This document shows positions 35,373 to 43,754 of a stretch of DNA of 64,000 bases, one piece after another. Location of the stretch: the NCBI RefSeq assembly GCF_041053105.1, contig NZ_CP163444.1:186001-250000 (forward strand), in the 5' to 3' direction. The DNA is from Streptomyces sp. R44 (GTDB taxonomy: Bacteria; Actinomycetota; Actinomycetes; Streptomycetales; Streptomycetaceae). The notes below the pieces were generated by a model. That model worked only from the letters and a program-made list of their open reading frames with translations, did no database searches and was not told the DNA's origin. Each line of letters starts with the position of its first letter. The stretch's first letter is position 1. A program made the translations under genes and the position numbers.

Positions 35373-35666
35373 GACGATCGCGGCATCTGCCCCTCCGGCT
35401 GTCAACGACACCCGACACCCACATGCGTGGGCATCCGTGCGGCGGCAGCACGAGCTGCTACGCTCGTATGTGACATAGATCGTTTATCGAGGAGTCAGCA
35501 GACGTGGTGGGTGACGACGACATCTCCGGGTGAGATCCGGATCTGACGGCCACCGGCCGGCGCCGAGGAGCGCTGCCGAGGTGGCTCGTTTCGTCGTACC
35601 CCCTTTTCCCATGTCTGCCCAGGGCAGAGAACCATGCTCCGCCCTCAGTGCCTCCGAGGTCTCTTC
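35373..35666 (+). promoter_or_regulatory. Leader of the ABC-F gene with a short upstream ORF
   Basis: A GTG-started mini-ORF of nine codons (35504-35533, product MVGDDDISG) has a ribosome-binding site (GAGGAG, 35489-35494). It is followed directly by the perfect palindrome AGATCCGGATCT (35533-35544) and a longer stem GCCACC/GGTGGC (35549-35554 with 35580-35585) before a T-richer stretch. Antibiotic-resistance ABC-F genes are often controlled by such translated leaders and attenuators. A second possible mini-ORF starts at the ATG at 35611. Confidence 0.5.
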
Positions 35667-37301
35667 ATGTCCGACGCCGCCATCGCCTGCTCGAACCTCT
35701 CCTTCGCCTGGCCCGACGACACCCCGGTCTTCCACGACCTGTCCTTCAGCCTGCCCCCCGGCCGTACGGGCCTCGTCGCCCCCAACGGCTCCGGCAAGTC
35801 CACCCTGCTCAAGCTGGTCGCCGGCGAACTCAAGACCGCGACCGGCTCGTTGCACGTCGACGGCACCCTCGGCTACCTCCCGCAGAGCCTGCCCCTGACC
35901 GCGCACCTCACCGTCGCCGAGGTGCTCGGCATCGCCGAGGTGATCCGCGCCCTGGACGCCGTCGAGTCCGGCGACGTCGACGAGCGGCACTTCACCACCA
36001 TCGGCGACGACTGGGACATCGAGGAACGCACCCGCGCCCAGCTCGACCGCCTGGGCCTGGCCGGCCTCGCCCTGGACCGCAGCCTGAGCACACTCAGCGG
36101 CGGCCAGGTCGTCTCTCTCGGCCTCGCCGCCCAGTTGCTCAGGCGTCCTGACGTCCTGCTGCTCGACGAGCCCACCAACAACCTCGACCTGGAGGCCCGG
36201 CACAAGCTCTACGACGTACTGTCGGACTTCAACGGCTGCCTGCTCCTGGTCAGCCACGACCGCGCCCTGCTCGACCGCATGGAACGCATCGCCGAACTCG
36301 GCAGCGAAGAACTGCGCCTGTACGGGGGCAACTTCACCGCGTACGAGGAAGCCGTCCGCGCCGAGCAGGAGGTCGCCGAGAAGAACGTCCGCAACGCCGA
36401 ACAGGAACTCAAGCGGGAGAAGCGGGAACTGCAGCAGGCTCGCGAGCGCGCCGATCGCCGCGCGAGCAACGCCGCCAAGAACCTGAAGAGCGCCGGTCTG
36501 CCCCGCATCTTCGCCGGAAACATGAAGCGGGGTGCACAGGAGTCCGCGGGCCGGGCCGGACAGATGCACGCCTCCCGGGTGAGCGAGGCCAAGGCCCGCC
36601 TCGACGAGGCCGGGCGCGCGCTGCGCGAGGAGCAGCGCCTCACTCTGGAACTTCCCGACACCCGCGTGCCCGCCGGCCGCAACCTGTTCCTCGGCGAGGG
36701 CATGCAGGTACGGCTCGGTGGCGAGGGCGTCTTCGCCGCGGGCGGCATCGACCTGACCGTCCGGGGCCCGGAGCGCATCGCGCTGACCGGCCCCAACGGC
36801 GCCGGGAAGACCACCCTGATGCGGCTGATCACCGGCGAACTCACTCCCGAAAGCGGGGAGATCAGGCGTGGGGACGGCCGGATCGCCTATCTGTCGCAGC
36901 GTCTGGACCTCCTTGATCTGGACCTCACGGTGGCGGAGAACTTCGCCAGGTTCGCCCCCGAGCGGCCGGAGGCGGAGCGGATGAACCTGCTCGCCCGCTT
37001 CCTCTTCCGCGGTCCGCGGGCGCACCTGCCGGTCAAGGTGCTCTCCGGCGGCGAGCGGCTGCGCGCGACCCTGGCCTGTGTGCTGTGCGCCGAACCGGCA
37101 CCCCACCTGCTGCTGCTCGACGAGCCGACCAACAACCTCGACCTGGTCAGCGCGGGCCAGCTGGAGAGCGCGCTCGACTCGTACCAGGGCGCCTTCATGG
37201 TGATCAGCCACGACGAGCGGTTCCTCGCCGAGATCGGGGTCGACCGCTGGCTGCGGCTGGAGGACGGCGTGCTCAAGGAGACGGGAGCCCCCGTGGTGTG
37301 A
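35667..37301 (+). CDS. ABC-F ATPase, ribosome-protection type
   Basis: 544 residues, two ABC domains with no membrane segment. Domain 1: Walker A VAPNGSGKSTLLKLV, signature STLSGGQVVSLGLA, Walker B VLLLDEPTNNLDL. A long charged linker (about 215-270, EQELKREKRELQQARERADR) is the ribosome-reaching arm. Domain 2: TGPNGAGKTTLMRL, VLSGGERLRATLA and LLLLDEPTNNLDL. The ATG at 35667 is preferred over that at 35634 because it starts just before the first strand. ABC-F proteins bind the ribosomal E site and displace antibiotics or rescue stalled ribosomes. A second ABC-F gene follows 79 bp later. Confidence 0.9.
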   Translation: MSDAAIACSNLSFAWPDDTPVFHDLSFSLPPGRTGLVAPNGSGKSTLLKLVAGELKTATGSLHVDGTLGYLPQSLPLTAHLTVAEVLGIAEVIRALDAVESGDVDERHFTTIGDDWDIEERTRAQLDRLGLAGLALDRSLSTLSGGQVVSLGLAAQLLRRPDVLLLDEPTNNLDLEARHKLYDVLSDFNGCLLLVSHDRALLDRMERIAELGSEELRLYGGNFTAYEEAVRAEQEVAEKNVRNAEQELKREKRELQQARERADRRASNAAKNLKSAGLPRIFAGNMKRGAQESAGRAGQMHASRVSEAKARLDEAGRALREEQRLTLELPDTRVPAGRNLFLGEGMQVRLGGEGVFAAGGIDLTVRGPERIALTGPNGAGKTTLMRLITGELTPESGEIRRGDGRIAYLSQRLDLLDLDLTVAENFARFAPERPEAERMNLLARFLFRGPRAHLPVKVLSGGERLRATLACVLCAEPAPHLLLLDEPTNNLDLVSAGQLESALDSYQGAFMVISHDERFLAEIGVDRWLRLEDGVLKETGAPVV

Positions 37302-37380
37302 GCGGTCGATGTGCGACCTGGCCCGCGCCCGAGGCCGTACGCCCGGCGGGCCGACCACCGCTCACATCGGACGGACACCC

Positions 37381-39039
<1,659 letters not shown>

Positions 39040-39091
39040 CGCCGGCATCCGCGAGGTGGGCCCCAGGTCTCCGTCGAGCGCCCTGACCAGC

Positions 39092-39154
39092 AGCACTGTC
39101 CGGACCGGTGACGCATCCTTGCCTTCGAGGTGAATCACCTGTCAAAATGGTGAC
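39092..39154. promoter_or_regulatory. Operators overlapping the promoter of the CGNR regulator gene
   Basis: Strong site at 39134-39154 (ATCACC, core TGTCAAAAT, GGTGAC), ending on the base before the GTG start. A degenerate site at 39092-39112 ends in CGGTGAC, 42 bp to the left. A promoter fits inside: -35 TTGCCT (39119-39124), 18-bp spacer, -10 CAAAAT (39143-39148), giving a leaderless transcript that starts at or near 39155. Binding there would block transcription, so autorepression is expected. Confidence 0.7.
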
Positions 39155-39709
39155 GTGAATCTTGACCACGTCTTCGTCTGCGGACACCCGGCGCTCGACT
39201 TCGCGGCCACCCTCCGAGCCCGGCGCTCGACCCGGTTCGAGATGTTCGTGACGCCGGACCGGCTGAACGCCTGGTACCTGGAGTCCGGCCTCGTGGATAC
39301 GATCACGCCCGGCACCGAGGACGACGTACGGGAGGCGGTCACGGTGCGCGAGGCCCTCTACCAGCTCGTCACCGACCGTCGCCTCGGCGAGGAGTTCGAC
39401 CGCGAAGCGCTCGCGGTGCTCAACGGCGCCGCGCGCAAGGTCCCCGTGACGCCGCAGCTCACCCTGGCGGGCAGGCACACCGACGCGACCCCGGAGCAGG
39501 CCCTGGCCACCGTCGCCCGACAGGCCGTCGAACTGCTCAGCGGCCCGGACGTCCCCCTGCTGAAGGAGTGCGGCAACCCGGAGTGCACGCGCGTCTACAT
39601 CGACCGGTCGCGCGGTATGCGGCGCCAGTGGTGCGGCATGGAGTCCTGCGGCAACAAGTCCAAGGCGGCCGCGTACCGGGCCCGTAAGAAGACCGCGGCA
39701 GCGCACTGA
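39155..39709 (+). CDS. ABATE/CGNR zinc-finger transcriptional regulator
   Basis: 184 residues. The N-terminal part (VFVCGHPALDFAATLRARRS ... AWYLESGLVD) is the ABATE domain, described as a putative stress-induced transcription regulator. The C-terminal CGNR zinc finger has four ligands, Cys139, Cys144, Cys160 and Cys165 (KECGNPECTRVYIDRSRGMR and QWCGMESCGNKSKAAAYRAR). The basic tail fits DNA binding. The GTG at 39155 has no Shine-Dalgarno and directly follows a 21-bp operator, so the mRNA is probably leaderless. The same operator precedes msrA, ohr and several hydrolase genes in this window, and I infer this protein binds it, perhaps sensing oxidants or electrophiles through its cysteines. 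Confidence 0.9.
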   Translation: MNLDHVFVCGHPALDFAATLRARRSTRFEMFVTPDRLNAWYLESGLVDTITPGTEDDVREAVTVREALYQLVTDRRLGEEFDREALAVLNGAARKVPVTPQLTLAGRHTDATPEQALATVARQAVELLSGPDVPLLKECGNPECTRVYIDRSRGMRRQWCGMESCGNKSKAAAYRARKKTAAAH

Positions 39710-39752
39710 CAGGGCGGGCGGGGGGACGGCCGTTGCCGGCCCCCCGCCCTGT
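39710..39752. terminator. Long GC hairpin after the CGNR gene
   Basis: CAGGGCGGG... (39710 onward) pairs with ...CCCGCCCTG (to 39751) around GGC-cgtt-GCC. The stem is long with a few bulges and immediately follows the stop codon. Confidence 0.7.
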
Positions 39753-39928
39753 CGATGTACATCAGGCAGCGCCCTGGTTCGCCGTCGAGCCGCAGCGCAC
39801 ACCTCAGGTAACGCACATGTGATCAAGTACGGAGATACATGTGACCATTGCATCGAGCCGCAGTCCGCACCTGACCGGTCGGTGATGGGTACCATGCGCA
39901 GCAACATGCATACCGAGGGAGTGAAGCC

Positions 39929-40474
39929 GTGGTGACCAACCAGTCAACCGCCACCCGATTGGTGGACCAAGCCACGTCGGACCTGGAGGAGAACCGCCGC
40001 CTGCAGCAGGAGCTGACCAAGCGGATCGCGGTGCTGAAGCAGGAGGAGGCCCTCCTGACGGACATCCTGGCTCTCGCCCAGAAGTACGAGGGCTTCTCGG
40101 ACCCGTCCCTGCTGCCCGAGCAGCAGCAGGACGAGCCGGTGGTCACCAAGGGAAGGCGAGCGTCCACCGGTGCGGCCGCGCGACGGAGGGCTCCGGTCAG
40201 GACCACCCCGGAAGGCGGCACATCCACGTCGGGCGCGAAGGGCACGTCGCGCCGGCCTCTGCTCGGTGACCTTCTGCTGGAGCTGCTCGGCACGTACGAC
40301 GAGCCGCGCCTCGCGAAGGAACTGCGGGACGAACTGCTCACGAAGCACCCGGACCGCAACCCGACCCCGCAGGTGGTACGCAACACTCTCGAAGGCTTGG
40401 TCGCCAAGGGACGCATCCAGCGCCACAAGCAGCAGCGTTCCGTCATGTACACCGTCGTCCACCCGGCCGGCTGA
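39929..40474 (+). CDS. Putative regulator: coiled coil plus winged-helix-like C-terminus
   Basis: 181 residues. The N-terminal 60 residues form a likely coiled coil (SDLEENRRLQQELTKRIAVL-KQEEALL). A basic Ser/Thr/Ala/Arg linker (about 75-110) follows. The C-terminal 70 residues, RLAKELRDELLTKHPDRNPT-PQVVRNTLEGLVAKGRIQRH, read like a winged helix that ends in a wing strand (RSVMYTVVHP). GAGGGAG precedes the GTG at 39929. This architecture is common in Streptomyces but I cannot name a studied member. DNA binding is inferred. Confidence 0.7.
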   Translation: MVTNQSTATRLVDQATSDLEENRRLQQELTKRIAVLKQEEALLTDILALAQKYEGFSDPSLLPEQQQDEPVVTKGRRASTGAAARRRAPVRTTPEGGTSTSGAKGTSRRPLLGDLLLELLGTYDEPRLAKELRDELLTKHPDRNPTPQVVRNTLEGLVAKGRIQRHKQQRSVMYTVVHPAG

Positions 40475-40514
40475 GGCTTCCGCGCGCCTGAAGGGCTCAC
40501 CCGCGTTTCGCCGC

Positions 40515-40715
40515 TCAGAGGAAATTGGAGGCGGACGGGCCGTACCCGCCGAACATCGCGTTCTGCGCCCAACCCCACACCTGCGCGTCTGTGGGCCATG
40601 CCCGCCTCTCGGCGTCTCCCAGGCTCCTGGACAGCCAAGCTCCGGCAACCCCGGAGGTACGGCCGAGAGTACGGCGACGGCGGTCGTCCGTGGGTGTGCG
40701 CGTGATGGTGGCCAT
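40515..40715 (-). CDS. Small conserved-looking protein of unknown function (66 residues)
   Basis: The ATG at 40715 has a good ribosome-binding site (GCGAGGGCAGGAC). The N-terminal half is strongly basic (DDRRRRTLGRTSG) and the C-terminal half is aromatic and Gly/Ser-rich (QVWGWAQNAMFGGYGPSASN-FL). There is no signal peptide or TM segment. The two-part layout resembles peptides with a leader and a core, but no modification enzymes are nearby. It lies convergent with the coiled-coil regulator and 98 bp beyond ohr on the same strand. Confidence 0.5.
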   Translation of the reverse strand: MATITRTPTDDRRRRTLGRTSGVAGAWLSRSLGDAERRAWPTDAQVWGWAQNAMFGGYGPSASNFL

Positions 40716-40812
40716 GTCCTGCCCTCGCTCTCCGGTGGGTGGGATGGGTGTGCATGGGAGGTGCGGGTCCCGCGAGGGGGATCACGGGACCCGCGGTCTC
40801 AGGGGGCCGATG

Positions 40813-41238
40813 TCAGGCGGCGCCGGCGTTGATGACGACGGGGACGTTGTCGCGCGTGGCCTTGGAGTACGGGCAGATCTCGTGGGCGGCCCGCGCGAGC
40901 GTCTGGGCGGTCTCCTGGTCGACGCCGCCGAGGACGGGGCTGAGGACGGCGGAGAGGGAGAACGTGTCGTCGTCGCCGTGGGTCAGGGTGACCTCGGCGG
41001 TGATGGAGGTGCTGGTCAGCCGGATCTTGCGCAGGGTCGCGGCGCGGCGCAGGGCGCCGAGGAAGCAGGCGGCCCAGCCGGCGGCCAGGAGCTGCTCGGG
41101 GTTGGTCGCGGTGCCGGCGCCGCCGAGCTCCTTCGGGAGACCGAGGCCGGTCTCCAGCAGACCGTCGGAAGAGCGGACGCGACCGCCGTTCCGGCCCTCT
41201 CCGTCGACGTCGACAACGGCGGTGTAGGTGACTGCCAT
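40813..41238 (-). CDS. ohr: Organic hydroperoxide reductase Ohr (OsmC family)
   Basis: 141 residues. Family motifs: GRNGGRVRSSDGLLETGLGL, TNPEQLLAAGWAACFLGALR with Cys58, and HEICPYSKATRDNVPV with Cys122. The two cysteines form the thiol pair that reduces organic and lipid hydroperoxides, with reduction by lipoamide or mycothiol-type donors. Ohr is usually controlled by the MarR protein OhrR, but no OhrR gene is adjacent. Instead two CGNR-type operators lie 60 and 103 bp upstream of its start. The minus-strand TTGACA in the farther one could be its -35 element. Confidence 0.95.
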   Translation of the reverse strand: MAVTYTAVVDVDGEGRNGGRVRSSDGLLETGLGLPKELGGAGTATNPEQLLAAGWAACFLGALRRAATLRKIRLTSTSITAEVTLTHGDDDTFSLSAVLSPVLGGVDQETAQTLARAAHEICPYSKATRDNVPVVINAGAA

Positions 41239-41298
41239 GGCTGATGCTCCCCGTCTGGGTCAAAGGGCTGGGACACCTCTCGGCCGGATTCCCTGATC

Positions 41299-41361
41299 GT
41301 CACCGGTTGAGGTGGTGACGAAACCATGGCAGCGCAGCGCGTAACCTGTCAAGACGGTGAC
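41299..41361. promoter_or_regulatory. Operator pair upstream of ohr
   Basis: Site at 41299-41319: GTCACC, core GGTTGAGGT, GGTGAC. Site at 41341-41361: GTAACC, core TGTCAAGAC, GGTGAC. Start-to-start distance is 42 bp. The second contains TTGACA on the minus strand, oriented toward ohr. Confidence 0.75.
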
Positions 41362-41475
41362 GTCTGGTACGCGACGAGTTCAGCGGAACCTCCGCGTGGT
41401 GCACGGGCCTCTGACACCCACACGAGGTTCGACAGGCCGGAACGTTCGCCCTTCAGGCGCGAGCTGCGCACCTTC

Positions 41476-41496
41476 GTCACCGTCTTGACAGGTGAT
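41476..41496. promoter_or_regulatory. Operator upstream of the 63-residue ORF
   Basis: GTCACC, core GTCTTGACA, GGTGAT, with TTGACA (41485-41490) oriented rightward, 80-85 bp before the ATG at 41576. It is the inverse of the site at 41341: ACCTGTCAAGACGGTGACG (41344-41362) and its exact complement (41475-41493) flank a 112-bp segment. Confidence 0.7.
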
Positions 41497-41575
41497 GCGC
41501 AGAGGTGCACGCTGGCATTACTCGCCATAGGCGACCCCAGGACGCGATCCACGAGCCGTGAGGTGGAGCAAGGTC

Positions 41576-41767
41576 ATGCACAACGACATCGCGATGGACG
41601 CCGCCGCTGCCGCACGGCACGAACGCTTCGGCAAGCTCCCCGAGCGGATCCGCTTCGAGGACATGACCACCGAGGCGGACGTCGATCCGGGCTCGGGCGG
41701 GGCCGCGTACAACCCCGAGAACTCATGGAACTTCTACTCGTGCGTGGCCCTCGACCTGGGTCTTTAG
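41576..41767 (+). CDS. Small protein of unknown function under the stress operator (63 residues)
   Basis: The ATG at 41576 has GGTGGAG seven bases upstream and an AAGG close by. The product starts MHNDIAMDAAAAARHERFGK, is acidic in the middle (EDMTTEADVDPGSGGAAYN) and ends PENSWNFYSCVALDLGL with a single Cys. No TM segment or signal peptide. The sharp change from helical N-terminus to aromatic C-terminus recalls leader/core peptides, but no modifying enzyme is adjacent. An operator and a good -35 box upstream suggest it is expressed with ohr and msrA. Confidence 0.55.
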   Translation: MHNDIAMDAAAAARHERFGKLPERIRFEDMTTEADVDPGSGGAAYNPENSWNFYSCVALDLGL

Positions 41768-41798
41768 CACCGCACCGTCGGGTATCTGAGAGACGACC

Positions 41799-42779
41799 TC
41801 ACCGTTGCCGGCTCTTCAGCGCCGCGCGGTACGCGCTCGGCTGCCGACCCGTGTGTCGGACGAAGAGGCTGGTGAACGTTCCCGAGTCGCGGTAGCCGAC
41901 CTCGGCGGCGATGCGCGCGACGGTCCTGTCGGTCGTCGCAAGGAGGTGCCTGGCCCGCCGCACCCGCGCACTGTGCAGATACGCGAGGGGCGTGCGGCCG
42001 GTCTCGTCGCCGAAGCGCCGCAGCATGGTCCTCGTGCTGACGCCGAACTCCCGGGCCAGGGCGGGCAGGTCGTAGCGGGCGGCGAGGTTCTGGTCGAGCC
42101 ATCGCATGACGGCCGGCGAGAACCCTCGTCCCGCCGTCGGCAGGAACTCCGTGTCCACGTACGGCGCCTGGGTGGACCGCGTGTCGTCGAGGAGCGCGAT
42201 GCGCGCCGTGCGCCGGGCCACGAGGGGGCCGTCGTGTTCGCGGACGAACCGCAGCGCGAAGTCGTACATGGCGCTGAACGCGGCCGTGGTGGTCACTCCG
42301 CGGTCGGTCACGACCAGCTCCTCCCGGCGGACCCGCACGGCGGGGTGGCGGTGGGCCAACCGGTCGGCGTGGATCCAGGACGTCGTCGCCTCGCGCCCGT
42401 CCAGCAGTCCGGCCTCAGCCAGCAGGAAGGCACCGACGCAGATCGAGACCACGGCGGTGCCCGACTCCGCCTGTGCCCGGATCGTGGCGATCTCCGGCTT
42501 GCGGTGAGCGAGTTCCGCGTCGAGGTCGCATGCGGTCGGCGCGTCGAAGCCCGGCACGATCAGGACGTCCGCCGGGCGGACCGCCGAGACGTCGATGCGT
42601 GCGCCGCCGGACGCGACCACGCGCCGGCGCGGCGAGACGACGGACACCTCGTACGAGGGCTCGGTGGCCCCGCCGGCGGCGGCGACGTGCGCGGCCATGG
42701 TCAGGATGTCGGGAACACCGAAGACCTCCGAGGCGAAGCAGCCGGGATGGGCAAGCACGCTCACTCGCAGCGGGCTCAT
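41799..42779 (-). CDS. GlxA family transcriptional regulator (DJ-1/PfpI domain plus AraC HTH)
   Basis: 326 residues from the ATG at 42779 (GGAGGTGTC upstream). The N-terminal DJ-1/PfpI-like domain reads SVLAHPGCFASEVFGVPDIL and ADVLIVPGFDAPTACDLDAE, with the elbow VVSICVGAFLLAEAGLLDGR. The C-terminal AraC module has two helix-turn-helix units, LAREFGVSTRTMLRRFGDET and RIAAEVGYRDSGTFTSLFVR. GlxA/FtrA-like proteins are one-carbon or amine-responsive activators (ArgR/CdhR/GbdR relatives). It is divergent from a dienelactone-hydrolase gene that it probably controls. Confidence 0.9.
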   Translation of the reverse strand: MSPLRVSVLAHPGCFASEVFGVPDILTMAAHVAAAGGATEPSYEVSVVSPRRRVVASGGARIDVSAVRPADVLIVPGFDAPTACDLDAELAHRKPEIATIRAQAESGTAVVSICVGAFLLAEAGLLDGREATTSWIHADRLAHRHPAVRVRREELVVTDRGVTTTAAFSAMYDFALRFVREHDGPLVARRTARIALLDDTRSTQAPYVDTEFLPTAGRGFSPAVMRWLDQNLAARYDLPALAREFGVSTRTMLRRFGDETGRTPLAYLHSARVRRARHLLATTDRTVARIAAEVGYRDSGTFTSLFVRHTGRQPSAYRAALKSRQR

Positions 42780-42886
42780 GCGACACCTCCGAGGGTCGAC
42801 GGGTGGCGACGTCGTGGCGACATCGCCGTGTGACATGGCGAGATCGCCGGTTCTCCGGGGAAGCAGCCTCCCGCCATCCTCCTGTC

Positions 42887-43711
42887 ATGGCAACCACACG
42901 CGGGCGGTACGACGATCCTCTGGACGACTTCGAGCACCGGGAGGTCGAGGTGGAGGGAGTGACCAAGCGCGTGTACGTCGCCGGGTCGGGCCCCGCGGTC
43001 GTCCTCATGCCGGAGATGCCGGGCATCAGCCCTGACGTGGCCCGGTTCGCACGGTGGATCCAGGAGGCCGGCTTCTCCGTGTACGTACCGTCCCTGTTCG
43101 GCGTCGACGGGGCCTATCCGCTCGCCGAAGCCGCCGAGACCGTCGTCCGGCGCGCCTGCGTCAGCGCCGAGTTCCGGGCGTTCGCCGGAGGCGGTACCAG
43201 CCCCGTGGTCGCCTGGCTGCGTGGTCTGGCGCGGAAGGCGCACGCCGAGCGCGGCGGGCCCGGCGTCGGTGCCGTCGGGCTGTGCTTCACCGGCAACTTC
43301 GCCCTCGCCATGGCTCTCGAACCCGCTGTCGTCGCGCCCGTGGTCAACCATCCGTCTCTTCCGCTCGATGATCCCGCGGGTCTTGAGCTGGGCGAGGAGG
43401 ACGCCGCCGCCGTGGCCGAGCGGGTCGGGCGAGACGGGCTGAAGGTGCTCGCCTACCGCTTCGAGAACGACAGGTGGTGCACGGGGCAGCGGTTCGCGGC
43501 CTACCGCGCGCTGCTCGGCGACGCCTTCGACGGACGTGTGCTTCCGGCCGAGGCGGCGAACACCGACCCGCCGCCGTTCTTCCGCGACATCGTCGGCTGC
43601 CCGCACAGCGTCGTCACGGCGCATCTCGTCGACGAGGCCGGTCATCCCACCGTAAGGGCCCGCGACGAGATCATCGCCTTCCTTGCGGAGCGGCTGCCGG
43701 CACGGGCCTGA
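42887..43711 (+). CDS. Dienelactone hydrolase family protein
   Basis: 274 residues. The DLH fold is clear: AVVLMPEMPGISPDVARFAR, GFSVYVPSLFGVDGAYPLAE and the nucleophile elbow GAVGLCFTGNFALAMAL, where Cys replaces Ser as in true dienelactone hydrolases. The C-terminal His lies in LVDEAGHPTVRARDEIIAFL. It would open a lactone or cleave a small ester. The ATG at 42887 has only a weak ribosome-binding site (CCTCCTGTC). It is divergent from the GlxA-like regulator, 107 bp away. Confidence 0.85.
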   Translation: MATTRGRYDDPLDDFEHREVEVEGVTKRVYVAGSGPAVVLMPEMPGISPDVARFARWIQEAGFSVYVPSLFGVDGAYPLAEAAETVVRRACVSAEFRAFAGGGTSPVVAWLRGLARKAHAERGGPGVGAVGLCFTGNFALAMALEPAVVAPVVNHPSLPLDDPAGLELGEEDAAAVAERVGRDGLKVLAYRFENDRWCTGQRFAAYRALLGDAFDGRVLPAEAANTDPPPFFRDIVGCPHSVVTAHLVDEAGHPTVRARDEIIAFLAERLPARA

Positions 43712-43754
43712 CGCGGGCGGTGCCGCGCCATCGGGCCGGTCGCCTTCTGCCGGT

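Noticed and set aside
35394..35414. Second operator 42 bp from the site at 35352
   Set aside because: Only the CTGTCAA core matches; both arms are missing.
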